Shown here: one piece after another, positions 24,838 through 32,511 of the stretch
Position numbering within the stretch: position 1 is the stretch's first letter
Layout: the number at the start of each line of letters is the position of its first letter
DNA from: Arcicella rigui
GTDB lineage: Bacteria; Bacteroidota; Bacteroidia; Cytophagales; Spirosomataceae
Length of the DNA: 64,000 bases
NCBI RefSeq assembly: GCF_034929435.1
Contig: NZ_JAYFUM010000011.1
Span: 156,863-220,862, forward strand
Reading direction: 5' to 3'
Notes under the pieces: model-generated
What the model saw: only the letters and a program-made list of their open reading frames with translations
Told to the model about the DNA's origin: nothing
Databases searched by the model: none
Made by a program: the position numbers and the translations under genes

Positions 24838-25599
24838 ATGCAATACAAAACCATACTCATAGACGACGAACCGATTTCAATTAGTCGAATGCGAAGACTT
24901 TTGAAAGATTATGACGATACTTTCGACATCATTGGCGAGGCTTTGAACGGACAAGAGGGCTTGGAAATCATCGAAGATTTAAAGCCTGATTTAATTTTCT
25001 TAGACATCGAAATGCCTATTCTTTCGGGTTTTGAGATGCTGGCAAAACTTACTTATATGCCGATTGTGATTTTTGTGACAGCCTTCGACCAATTTGCCAT
25101 GAAGGCTTTTGAAGAAAATTCTATTGATTATTTATTGAAGCCTATCGAAAAATCAAGGTTGGATAGAACGGTGCAAAAACTACTAAAATTTACGGAAAAC
25201 CAATCTTTAAAACTTTCTTCCGAGAGTATTCAATCTATTTCGGAATTGCTAAAACCTAAAAAAGAAATTCATTCTATTTCTGTAAAGAATGGCGATAAAA
25301 TTTTAATTATTGCTTTCCACGAAATCGCCTTTTTTCAGGCAGATGATAAGTATGTATTTTTAAATACCGTCGATGGAAAACAACATATTACCAATTATAC
25401 CATTGCGAACCTTAGCGAAAAACTACCAGACAGCTTTATCAGAATCAGTCGTTCGTGTATTGTAAATGCTACCAGAATTAAAGAATTAGAAAGACATTTC
25501 AACGGCAAATACTTGGTAGTAATGCAAGACCAAAAACGAAGTAAATTAGAAACAGGCGTTTCTTTCCATGATAATTTAAAGCGATTGATGGAGATTTAG
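24838..25599 (+). CDS. LytR/AlgR-type response regulator (LytTR DNA-binding domain)
   Basis: Response regulator of 253 residues: receiver domain 1-120 with acidic pocket LIDDEP, phospho-acceptor D56 in LIFLDIEMPILSG, switch Thr in FVTAFD and Lys in DYLLKPIEKSRL; LytTR domain ~150-250 with FFQADDKYVFLNT, SFIRISRSCIVN and the HFNGKYLVVMQD block. Cognate to the LytS-type kinase directly upstream (226-base gap filled by an inverted repeat pair). Target genes unknown; LytTR proteins bind direct repeats upstream of regulated promoters. Confidence 0.92.
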   Translation: MQYKTILIDDEPISISRMRRLLKDYDDTFDIIGEALNGQEGLEIIEDLKPDLIFLDIEMPILSGFEMLAKLTYMPIVIFVTAFDQFAMKAFEENSIDYLLKPIEKSRLDRTVQKLLKFTENQSLKLSSESIQSISELLKPKKEIHSISVKNGDKILIIAFHEIAFFQADDKYVFLNTVDGKQHITNYTIANLSEKLPDSFIRISRSCIVNATRIKELERHFNGKYLVVMQDQKRSKLETGVSFHDNLKRLMEI

Positions 25600-25658
25600 G
25601 GATTTGGGTTATCGGATTTCGGATTTTCCAGCCAAGCTTTCCGCCTTCTTTCCGCCTT

Positions 25659-25775
25659 CTTTGGAGTTATCTCCAAAGAAACGAGCGTAAGCAACTCTCC
25701 AAATATGAAGTGAGGATGAAACTATCAAGTTGGTGTGTTGCTTACGCACATCTTGTTGGAAATAATTCCAACAAG
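25659..25775. repeat. Triple-hairpin intergenic element
   Basis: Three perfect stems in 117 bases: 25659-25678 (ctttggag-ttat-ctccaaag), 25685-25695 with 25737-25747 (gcgtaagcaac / gttgcttacgc, 41-base loop) and 25752-25775 (cttgttggaa-ataa-ttccaacaag). Preceded by a direct repeat of tttccgccttct. No T tail. It abuts the stop codon of the minus-strand hypothetical gene at 25793. Confidence 0.75.
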
Positions 25776-25792
25776 GGCGAATTCCCATTGAC

Positions 25793-26251
25793 CTATATTT
25801 GTCGCATCAAATTATAATAAGAGTATTCATCTTGAGACCATGATAAGGAAGAGTTTTTAGTCTGTGGGTAGTCTATGATACTACCATTCGCTATAATAAT
25901 TTCGCAACAATTACTATCTTCACTCATTAAAGATTCATATGACACTCTTCCTGAATTATGATATGACCTTTCAATCCATTTCTTTAGGGAGGTTAAACCA
26001 ACATTTAAGTCGGGTGATAAATTTTGGTTAAAACAGCTTTTGAGGTCATTATAAAATTCCATTAAATCTGATTCTCTAATAAAATATGTAATTCCTCCTC
26101 CATTTATTTCATCATCTTTCAATAAAATTAAACTATTTGAACGTTTAAATATATCTGTGATAAGCCCCAATTTAATTAGATTATCAATTAGTATTATGTA
26201 CCCATTTTCAAATTCAAATCCTGAATATTCTTCGTTTATATTTATTTCCAT
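25793..26251 (-). CDS. Hypothetical protein (152 residues)
   Basis: Not recognised. I chose the ATG at 26251 (MEININEEYSGFEFENGYII), because the longer frame from 26323 would overlap the 3' end of the upstream gene by 53 bases and adds a Lys-rich, unlikely N-terminus. The protein is acidic and mixed alpha/beta with two short hydrophobic strands (GYIILIDNLI, SNSLILLKDD) and a Ser/Tyr/Asn-rich C-terminus; no signal peptide or membrane segment. The gap to the upstream 193-residue gene is only 19 bases, so they are probably cotranscribed. Size and position would fit an immunity- or antitoxin-like partner, but nothing in the sequence proves that. The region is more AT-rich than its surroundings. 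Confidence 0.7.
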   Translation of the reverse strand: MEININEEYSGFEFENGYIILIDNLIKLGLITDIFKRSNSLILLKDDEINGGGITYFIRESDLMEFYNDLKSCFNQNLSPDLNVGLTSLKKWIERSYHNSGRVSYESLMSEDSNCCEIIIANGSIIDYPQTKNSSLSWSQDEYSYYNLMRQI

Positions 26252-26270
26252 TTTATGTTTAGTATCTTCT

Positions 26271-26852
26271 TTACAACTGATTTTTGAATTCTTTAATAAA
26301 TAATGACTGTAAGTAGGTTTCAACGCCTATTTTATCAAAAATTTGTTCAACTTCACGATAACTACTTATTGAGATTTCACGAGGTAGAATTACCCCTGTC
26401 AATTTGGCTATTGCATCTATTTTAGTTTCACCACTATTAACCATTGAAATCCATAACATTGTAAGTTCATCAAAAATTCTATTTAAAAAATATGTATATT
26501 CAATGGCTTTGATAGCATCTACATCTCCCAAAGAGGCTGATTTTATATATGGTTGAAAATCTGAAAATTTTATATTTGTTACTTTCTTGTTCTCTTTTAG
26601 GTTATTTTCTAATATTGGAACAATTTCACTTTGAGCAACTTCAGCATATTTTTTCATGTTTTTTTCATACGCAAATTCCCAAGTAGAATGTGATTGATTT
26701 ATTATATCTGCCCAAATTCTTTCAATTGTATATTTTCTATAAAAAATGTTTAAAATTACTTTTTGTGGATATTCCGTCGTAGAGTATCTATTTTTCCAAG
26801 AATTGATTAGGCTTCTTGCGTGTTTAAAAGTATGAGTCAAATCTGCATTCAT
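26271..26852 (-). CDS. Hypothetical helical protein (193 residues)
   Basis: Not recognised. The predicted protein is soluble and mostly helical: an N-terminal basic segment (THTFKHARSLINSWKNRYST), an amphipathic middle (EFAYEKNMKKYAEVAQSEIV) and a hydrophobic helix EYTYFLNRIFDELTMLWISM that may be a core helix rather than a membrane anchor. No catalytic motif found. It is transcribed with the 152-residue gene that follows it by 19 bases and lies 229 bases downstream of the MBL-fold gene on the same strand. The three genes form a small AT-rich cluster between housekeeping genes. Confidence 0.75.
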   Translation of the reverse strand: MNADLTHTFKHARSLINSWKNRYSTTEYPQKVILNIFYRKYTIERIWADIINQSHSTWEFAYEKNMKKYAEVAQSEIVPILENNLKENKKVTNIKFSDFQPYIKSASLGDVDAIKAIEYTYFLNRIFDELTMLWISMVNSGETKIDAIAKLTGVILPREISISSYREVEQIFDKIGVETYLQSLFIKEFKNQL

Positions 26853-26963
26853 TTTACAATATTTAAGTTTTAGAAAAGTTTATATTATAATATTTATGTT
26901 TTTGTTATCAGCTTTAAGTTTTTTATACTGAAAGAACAATTCAAACCTAAATCCCATACAACA

Positions 26964-27036
26964 TACCATTTTCCCACAAAATCTACAACCTTACACCTAA
27001 TTAATTCCATAAAAAATTATTAAACGGTATTCTGTC
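26964..27036. repeat. Imperfect direct repeat, copy A (downstream of MBL-fold gene)
   Basis: Starts taccattttcccacaaaatc and ends acggtattctgtc. The copy at 28618-28689 has the same 20-base start and near-identical end (acggtattttgtc) with a diverged middle. The two copies bracket the MBL-fold gene. Confidence 0.8.
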
Positions 27037-27081
27037 CAATCATAATGTCAGTAAAGGTTAATATGGATACTTTAGTAAGAA

Positions 27082-28530
27082 TCATGGATAAATCAATTCA
27101 AAAAAGAGTCCTTGATATTGAGTAACAGGTATTAATCTTACTGAATGCCCAGTAGCTACTAAATCATAAATAACACTTTGGTCGGGATGCTTATCTTTAT
27201 TGGGAATACCATAATTGATAAAATTGTAAGCTCTTGAAGGTATGTTAGAATGTAATAAAAAGTTACTGCTTTTTTTAGAGCCATGATGAGGAATTTGAAA
27301 AAGCCAAAAGTCGTTCCAATAATTTTGAAAATGTTTTAAAAATGGGTCAACCTGAACATCTTTTAATAGAAAAGTATCTGAAGTTAAAAGTACATTGGGG
27401 AAGTTATTATTCCGACTATAAGTATTTTGATAGAATCTACACCAAGGTATATTAACTCTATTTTGAGGGATAGTAAACTTTTGAATTTGTATTATTCTAC
27501 CATGCTTGTTTTGATGTAAACTACTCATAAGATTTTTATGTAATAAACAAAGAGAGGTTGTGTTGGAGTCTATTATATCAAGATATTGTGGTTCTTTTTC
27601 TTCTAAAGGCTCTTTTTTTATTTTGTCTGTTTGACTACTTGTCTCTTTCTGTGCATCAACAAAAATTTTTTGTAAACCAGAACCTTTAAATGAATTTATT
27701 CCTTTAATAATTTCAACAATTTTATCCAATTTGTGTTCTTCTGATAAACCTGATAGTTGTATCACATATTTAGCAAAAAATAACTTTTCAATTTTATCAA
27801 AAAATTCTTTATCCTCTTCACCAATATTTCGTTTATAAAATAGAAATTCCATTAATGCCAACCCTGTTGAGGTTTTTAATATACCTTTGTTTCTATGATT
27901 GACTTTATATACTTTTGCTTCATCAGATTTGAAGCGTGTTTTTTCTATATCCTTATCTTCAAGCTCAGATTTAACTCCTTCTCCTTCTTCAAAAACAATT
28001 GTAAAGCTTTCATTCTCACTGAAATCAAAAGTATCCTGATTACTATTTTCTATTTGAGGAATTGGGCTACCTAAATCTTCACCATCAATTAAATATATTT
28101 CAGAATCATCATCTAAATTATTCTTCAAAGTACTAAATGGATCAAGAATAAATTTAATTATAAACTCTTTATTTGAATTATTGCCTTTTGACTGACTAAG
28201 AAATCTAAGCACTAAAAATAAACGCTCTTGAAACGTTATAAAAGGCATTATGAGAGTTTTTACTTTGATATTACCATCCAATAATTTTTCAATATGACTC
28301 ACATGGTCTTTATCAAAATGTGAAATAATTAATAAATCAAGTGTCTTTGTACTACTAATATTAGTCTCAGTTCTATATAAATCAATTTCTGTTTGAATGG
28401 CTTTAGCAACAGACTTAGTTCCGCAGTCGAATACCATACTAAATTTAACTTTAGTACCAATTTTAAATATTCCACTATAAAATAATCCTTGCCCAACAGG
28501 ATGAACCGTGAATTTTTGAGAAAATGTCAT
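27082..28530 (-). CDS. ComEC-like metallo-beta-lactamase-fold hydrolase
   Basis: Predicted cytoplasmic metal-dependent hydrolase of 482 residues. Family motifs: VFDCGT (residues 33-38), the metal-binding HxDxDH as SHFDKDHVSH (H71, D73, D75, H76), and PHHGSKKSSN (414-423) typical of the ComEC/Rec2-type branch that cleaves phosphodiesters. Between them lies a long Glu/Lys/Ser-rich insert (~155-330) without recognisable domain. There is no membrane domain, so it is not a DNA-uptake channel. Stand-alone proteins of this branch occur in conflict and defence contexts; here the partners are two unknown small genes, and the gene is bracketed by a direct repeat and flanked by an array, so a mobile or defence role is an inference only. 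Confidence 0.8.
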   Translation of the reverse strand: MTFSQKFTVHPVGQGLFYSGIFKIGTKVKFSMVFDCGTKSVAKAIQTEIDLYRTETNISSTKTLDLLIISHFDKDHVSHIEKLLDGNIKVKTLIMPFITFQERLFLVLRFLSQSKGNNSNKEFIIKFILDPFSTLKNNLDDDSEIYLIDGEDLGSPIPQIENSNQDTFDFSENESFTIVFEEGEGVKSELEDKDIEKTRFKSDEAKVYKVNHRNKGILKTSTGLALMEFLFYKRNIGEEDKEFFDKIEKLFFAKYVIQLSGLSEEHKLDKIVEIIKGINSFKGSGLQKIFVDAQKETSSQTDKIKKEPLEEKEPQYLDIIDSNTTSLCLLHKNLMSSLHQNKHGRIIQIQKFTIPQNRVNIPWCRFYQNTYSRNNNFPNVLLTSDTFLLKDVQVDPFLKHFQNYWNDFWLFQIPHHGSKKSSNFLLHSNIPSRAYNFINYGIPNKDKHPDQSVIYDLVATGHSVRLIPVTQYQGLFFELIYP

Positions 28531-28617
28531 CGTTAATGCTATTTAATTGTCTAAAACTATAATTTCATTTACCATTTTAATGATGGTAGAAATATTTACG
28601 ATTATGAAGTAGCAACC

Positions 28618-28689
28618 TACCATTTTCCCACAAAATCCCCAAACCAATAGCTAACAATTTCCAAAAAACTTATTATACGGTATTTTGTC
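28618..28689. repeat. Imperfect direct repeat, copy B (upstream of MBL-fold gene)
   Basis: Partner of 26964-27036, same orientation. Begins 87 bases upstream of the MBL-fold ATG. Confidence 0.8.
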
Positions 28690-28696
28690 TTATGAT

Positions 28697-28780
28697 AAGG
28701 TGTAGTGGTAATTCTTGTGGTTACCGTTTAGCAGCGTACCGATACAAAAAACGGTAACCGCAAAGTGTTACCGTCACCTA
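28697..28780. repeat. Long imperfect hairpin
   Basis: Core perfect 10-bp stem ggttaccgtt (28719-28728) / aacggtaacc (28750-28759), with outer imperfect pairing of aggtg...ggtaa and ttaccgtcacct. Sits between direct-repeat copy B and the 21-bp array. Confidence 0.65.
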
Positions 28781-28789
28781 CTATTTTTG

Positions 28790-29251
28790 AGCTGTAAGGC
28801 TGTATTTCTTAATTGTAATTGGCTGTTTCTTCAATGTAAATGGTCGTTTCTTAATTGTAATTATCCGTTTCTTTGATGTAAATAGTCATTTCTCAATTAC
28901 AAGCATTCATTTCTTTAATGTAAATGGTTGTTTCTCAATTATAAGCATTCATTTCTTAACTGTAAATGGTTGTTTCCTGATTGTAAGCATTCATTTCTTA
29001 ACTGTAAATGGTCGTTTCTTCACTGTAAGTATCTATTTCTTTTATGTAAATAGCTGTTTCTCAATTGTAAGTAGTCGTTTTCTAACTGTAAGTAGCCTTT
29101 TCTTTATTGTAAATGGTCTTTTCTTAATTGTAAGTTTCTATTTCTTCAATGTGAATTATTGTTTCTCAATTGTAAGTTTCTATTTCTTCAATGTAAATCG
29201 TCGTTTCTCAATTGTAAGTAGCCATTTCTTTAATGCAAATGGTCATTTATA
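28790..29251. repeat. Tandem array of 22 units of exactly 21 bp
   Basis: Units such as aattgtaagtagtcgttttc(t) and caatgtaaatggtcgtttct(t) repeat from 28790 to 29251 with many substitutions but no insertion or deletion. Conserved positions are about 4-8 (TGTAA) and 16-20 (TTTCT). Alternate units tend to differ in a regular way (aattgtaag versus aatgtaaatgg), giving a 42-bp higher order. All frames contain stops, so it is not coding. It accounts for most of the gap 28531-29302. Confidence 0.95.
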
Positions 29252-29302
29252 TTGAAGAAGAGTGAGTATTAATTGGGCAATGGTAAAGTTTCAAGGTGGA
29301 AT

Positions 29303-32017
29303 TTACTCTAAATCATTTCCAACAAAAGCTAAACATTGTATGGCGGCTAAACCCCATTGTGCTACGGCATTGGTAGAAATGCCTTCTCCTTCCTCCACAG
29401 GATTTAATACTTTTGTACCGCTTATTTGGGTAATTTTCATCGAAGGTTTTTTTATTCCGCCATCGCCTGCATAAAACTCTTTCCAAGCACGTTTTCCTAA
29501 AGTAGTATCTTTCCCTCTTTTGGCAGCAAAAGCCGTAAGTCGGGCGTGACCTTGCTCTAAATTGAGTTTTTTTAGACTTTCCCCTAAAACAGCTTTTTGT
29601 TCTTCGGCAGTAGCATTGTATAATTGACAATACTGTAACCATGCTTTTTCAAAAATGGGCATATCTACTAATTCTATCAACTCTGCACAAATTTCAGCCA
29701 AGCCAAATACAGCACTTAAATGCGATACCGAAAGTTTTTGGGCATCTTCCTGTCGAAACTTGCCTGTTGCTAATTCCATCGTTGCCAAACCTGTGAAAAA
29801 ACCATGAGCTTGTTCGGCAATAGTTTGCATACTGTTGAGCAATTTGGCTTTTACTTGTGGGTTTTCGGTACGTTCCCATTCTGTAAGCCACGCAGCAGAC
29901 AAAGCACCCCAATCTGTACCGAATGAAACACTGGCTAACTCACCTTTAGGGTCTGATTCTGGAGCTTTTTGTCCAATTTTTCTTCCCGGAATAATCGTTC
30001 TGAGCGTTCTATCAGCATTTACTTGTTCTCTCATCAAATCTCCTACCCTTTCATCTGCCGTTAAATAATAATAAAAGCGACGATTGGCGGCTGTACTGAT
30101 TCTTAACTGTTTGGCACTACAACCCCAATGCAAAACATTATGCCTTGAACCCAAAGGACTAAAACGCCCGATATGATGCACATCTACTTCGCCCGTGTGG
30201 CGAGTCATAGCTTCTGCTACTCTGAAAACATCGCTTCTGCCTGTTCTTAAAAAATAATACCAAAGCCATAAATCCGTAGAGAGTTCGGAATTATCCCAAG
30301 CGAAACCGCCTACATCATATCGCCAAACGTGTCTGTCATTATCGTAGCTGTGCATTACATCCCCAAAATTCCAGAAACCATACCAGCGACGTTGGTCGAT
30401 TTGTTTTTTATAGTAATCAAAATAAAAATCTAACTGATTTTCAATCGCCTGTTTTTGATTTGAAGCCGTTTTCTCTGGTATAGAAAAAGCACTTCCAAAA
30501 ATCCCTACTTGTGCCAAATATTCTGGCGAAGCCACCAGTAAATCTGGTTCTTGAATCTGCTTGGCAATTTCTACCAAGTCATCTCCCGAAGGTGTTTCGG
30601 ATAAAATCCAAATTTGTACTTCACTGGTGCGAGCCACACCGTAAGGTTTCCCAAATTCAGGCTCGTAATCTTCATAAGTAATATCTAAAGCATTGTATTG
30701 TTTTTCGTGCGTGTCTTCGCCCATGCCGTCGTGATAAAAACGTAAATCCATTGCTGGAGATTTAGGTGCCCAAAGCCATAGCGTTAGTTCTCCGAGTTCC
30801 GTATGAGCATTTTTTATATCAATCTGTGCAGGAAAACTTTGCCAGAAATTACGAATTCCAAAGGCAATTCCACCTTTTGGCGTTCCCACATAGCCCGTTC
30901 CGCTGGCACGTCCACCAAAAGCCGATTGTATCCACGAATACCCCGCTTTTGTTCTTTTTTGAATATCAAAAGCATCGGGCGAACCTTGATATAAAGTATA
31001 ATCTCCAAAAGCAGGAATGTATTGAATGTTTTTCAAGACATTTTCGGGCAATTGCGTTACCGATTTTCCTACTAATTGAGCATCTAAAGCCGTTCTGCCA
31101 GCATCTCTTCTCAAACCAGATAAACCTTGCACGGCTTCAGTAAAAACTCCTGAGTTTTCTCCGACAAAACGGATATGTCTGTCGTACAAAGCTTCTTTCA
31201 AAGGCACAGAAAAACGAATGCCCAAGCCTTTGATAAAGTCTTTGTTTTCGTCTCCATCATAAATAATGGTATGAATCATTCGGATAGATTCAGCTTCGGC
31301 ATAGAAGTACAACCGAAGTACAAAGGGCAATAAATTTTTAGAAACAGTATTTTGATGCGAGCCTTCAATCTTTACAACGGCTCTGATTGCTCCACTTTGT
31401 TCAATACTTACTTTATCAATTTTCCCTTCAAAAGAATCTATCTTAAATGCTTCGTCTGCTTCTACATTATCTTGAACTGATAAAACCAATTTCCCATCCT
31501 GAGCAATTAATTGCCCTTCTCTTTGTAGCGAAGTAATCAGGGTTTTTCCTTGTTTATTGATTTCACATTGAATTTTTCCTGTGTCGATTTTAATAGTAGT
31601 ACTTCCCTCCTGAACTTTCAAAACAGTATTAGCTTTGTTCGTTTTTCCTGCTTTGAGTTGTAGGTTTTTATCTAAATGTATATGTTTTGCCACAGCGTGA
31701 GCCGTCCATTTTAAACTTCCATCTGGCCAAAAAGCCAAAGGCCAAGTTTGGATTGGTATTTCATTTTCATTACTGCTCAATGTAAATGCTGTTCCTTTTT
31801 TATGTAAACCTTTTGCCCACGGAGTTCCCCAAGTTGTACCTCTGAAAAATGGCGAAACTTGTTTATCTAACCAATCTAAAGACACTGGCGTATTGGCAGT
31901 ACTAACATTCGTTTGATGAAGTGTTGGAAAATCGACAGAAGAAGTAAGTGGCAAAGAGGCAGCCATCATTGAATTTTTAACAAATGCTCGACGAGTCAAT
32001 GAAAAAGATGATTTCAT
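29303..32017 (-). CDS. Tat-exported PcRGLX/YetA-like protein (exo-rhamnogalacturonan lyase family)
   Basis: Large protein of 904 residues from the ATG at 32017. The N-terminus is a twin-arginine signal (SLTRRAFVKNSMMAASLPL), so it is exported folded. The mature part starts with a RIFT-barrel-like domain (PFFRGTTWGTPWAKGL, PLAFWPDGSLKWTAHAV), followed by a beta-rich central domain and an alpha/alpha region with RRWYGFWNFGDVMHSYD, DLWLWYYFLRTGRSDVF and HHIGRFSPLGSRHNVLHWG, the layout of PcRGLX/YetA proteins, some of which cleave rhamnogalacturonan. Substrate here is uncertain. I prefer 32017 to an in-frame ATG at 32053 because the RR motif should be near the N-terminus. The gene stands alone with no SusCD partners. 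Confidence 0.75.
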   Translation of the reverse strand: MKSSFSLTRRAFVKNSMMAASLPLTSSVDFPTLHQTNVSTANTPVSLDWLDKQVSPFFRGTTWGTPWAKGLHKKGTAFTLSSNENEIPIQTWPLAFWPDGSLKWTAHAVAKHIHLDKNLQLKAGKTNKANTVLKVQEGSTTIKIDTGKIQCEINKQGKTLITSLQREGQLIAQDGKLVLSVQDNVEADEAFKIDSFEGKIDKVSIEQSGAIRAVVKIEGSHQNTVSKNLLPFVLRLYFYAEAESIRMIHTIIYDGDENKDFIKGLGIRFSVPLKEALYDRHIRFVGENSGVFTEAVQGLSGLRRDAGRTALDAQLVGKSVTQLPENVLKNIQYIPAFGDYTLYQGSPDAFDIQKRTKAGYSWIQSAFGGRASGTGYVGTPKGGIAFGIRNFWQSFPAQIDIKNAHTELGELTLWLWAPKSPAMDLRFYHDGMGEDTHEKQYNALDITYEDYEPEFGKPYGVARTSEVQIWILSETPSGDDLVEIAKQIQEPDLLVASPEYLAQVGIFGSAFSIPEKTASNQKQAIENQLDFYFDYYKKQIDQRRWYGFWNFGDVMHSYDNDRHVWRYDVGGFAWDNSELSTDLWLWYYFLRTGRSDVFRVAEAMTRHTGEVDVHHIGRFSPLGSRHNVLHWGCSAKQLRISTAANRRFYYYLTADERVGDLMREQVNADRTLRTIIPGRKIGQKAPESDPKGELASVSFGTDWGALSAAWLTEWERTENPQVKAKLLNSMQTIAEQAHGFFTGLATMELATGKFRQEDAQKLSVSHLSAVFGLAEICAELIELVDMPIFEKAWLQYCQLYNATAEEQKAVLGESLKKLNLEQGHARLTAFAAKRGKDTTLGKRAWKEFYAGDGGIKKPSMKITQISGTKVLNPVEEGEGISTNAVAQWGLAAIQCLAFVGNDLE

Positions 32018-32391
32018 ATTTAATTCAGCTTTATTGAATTTAACTTTCAGCACAGAGCCTAAAGTTGTACAGTGCGAGCCACCATTTTCTTGAAATAGCT
32101 CAGGCTAAAAAGCCCTGCTATCTGTTTTTTTACCCAATAATTATTAAAACTATTGATGGAAAAAGGATTCTGATTGAGTACTAAGTAATGATTTTTAAAG
32201 TATAATTCGCTTTATATCTTTAACAAATACTTACAAAAAACAAGAAATGTCGTTCAAATTGTATTCATTCATTAAAAGCAATTTTGTCAATAAAACATCA
32301 ATCAACGCAATTACGAAACGCCTAATTTTGTCTTTTCTGAGTTTTAATAAAGGTGATTATTTAAAAAAAATACAATCCTATAAAACCAAAA

Positions 32392-32421
32392 AATCCCCTT
32401 CACATCGCTGTAAAGGAGATT
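32392..32421. terminator. Terminator downstream of fumC
   Basis: On the minus strand aatctcctttac / gtgaagggg-att form a 12-bp stem with wobbles and a 6-base loop, followed by a T run (32387-32393 A run on plus). T residues also follow on the plus strand. The gap 32018-32511 otherwise has the hairpin at 32448 and a word repeat at 32477-32512. Confidence 0.65.
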
Positions 32422-32447
32422 TTTATGATTTGGAATTACTTCGCATT

Positions 32448-32471
32448 ATTGCTCGTGGAGACACGAGCAAT
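32448..32471. repeat. Hairpin with GAGA tetraloop
   Basis: Perfect 10-bp stem attgctcgtg / cacgagcaat closed by a gaga loop of the GNRA type on the plus strand. Lies between the fumC stop codon and the terminator at 32392. Confidence 0.55.
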
Positions 32472-32511
32472 GGCAATCGAAAACTCAAAGCTCATAGCTC
32501 ATAGCTAACAA

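Noticed and set aside
26252..26323. Extended N-terminus of the 152-residue hypothetical protein
   Set aside because: It would overlap the upstream gene by 53 bases; the ATG at 26251 gives a normal 19-base spacing.
28790..29251. Possible CRISPR array
   Set aside because: Units are contiguous 21-bp repeats with no spacers between identical repeats, and there are no cas genes in the window.
32247..32504. Plus-strand 85-codon frame between the YetA-like gene and fumC
   Set aside because: It runs through the fumC terminator, a hairpin and word-repeat DNA, with no protein-like features at its end.
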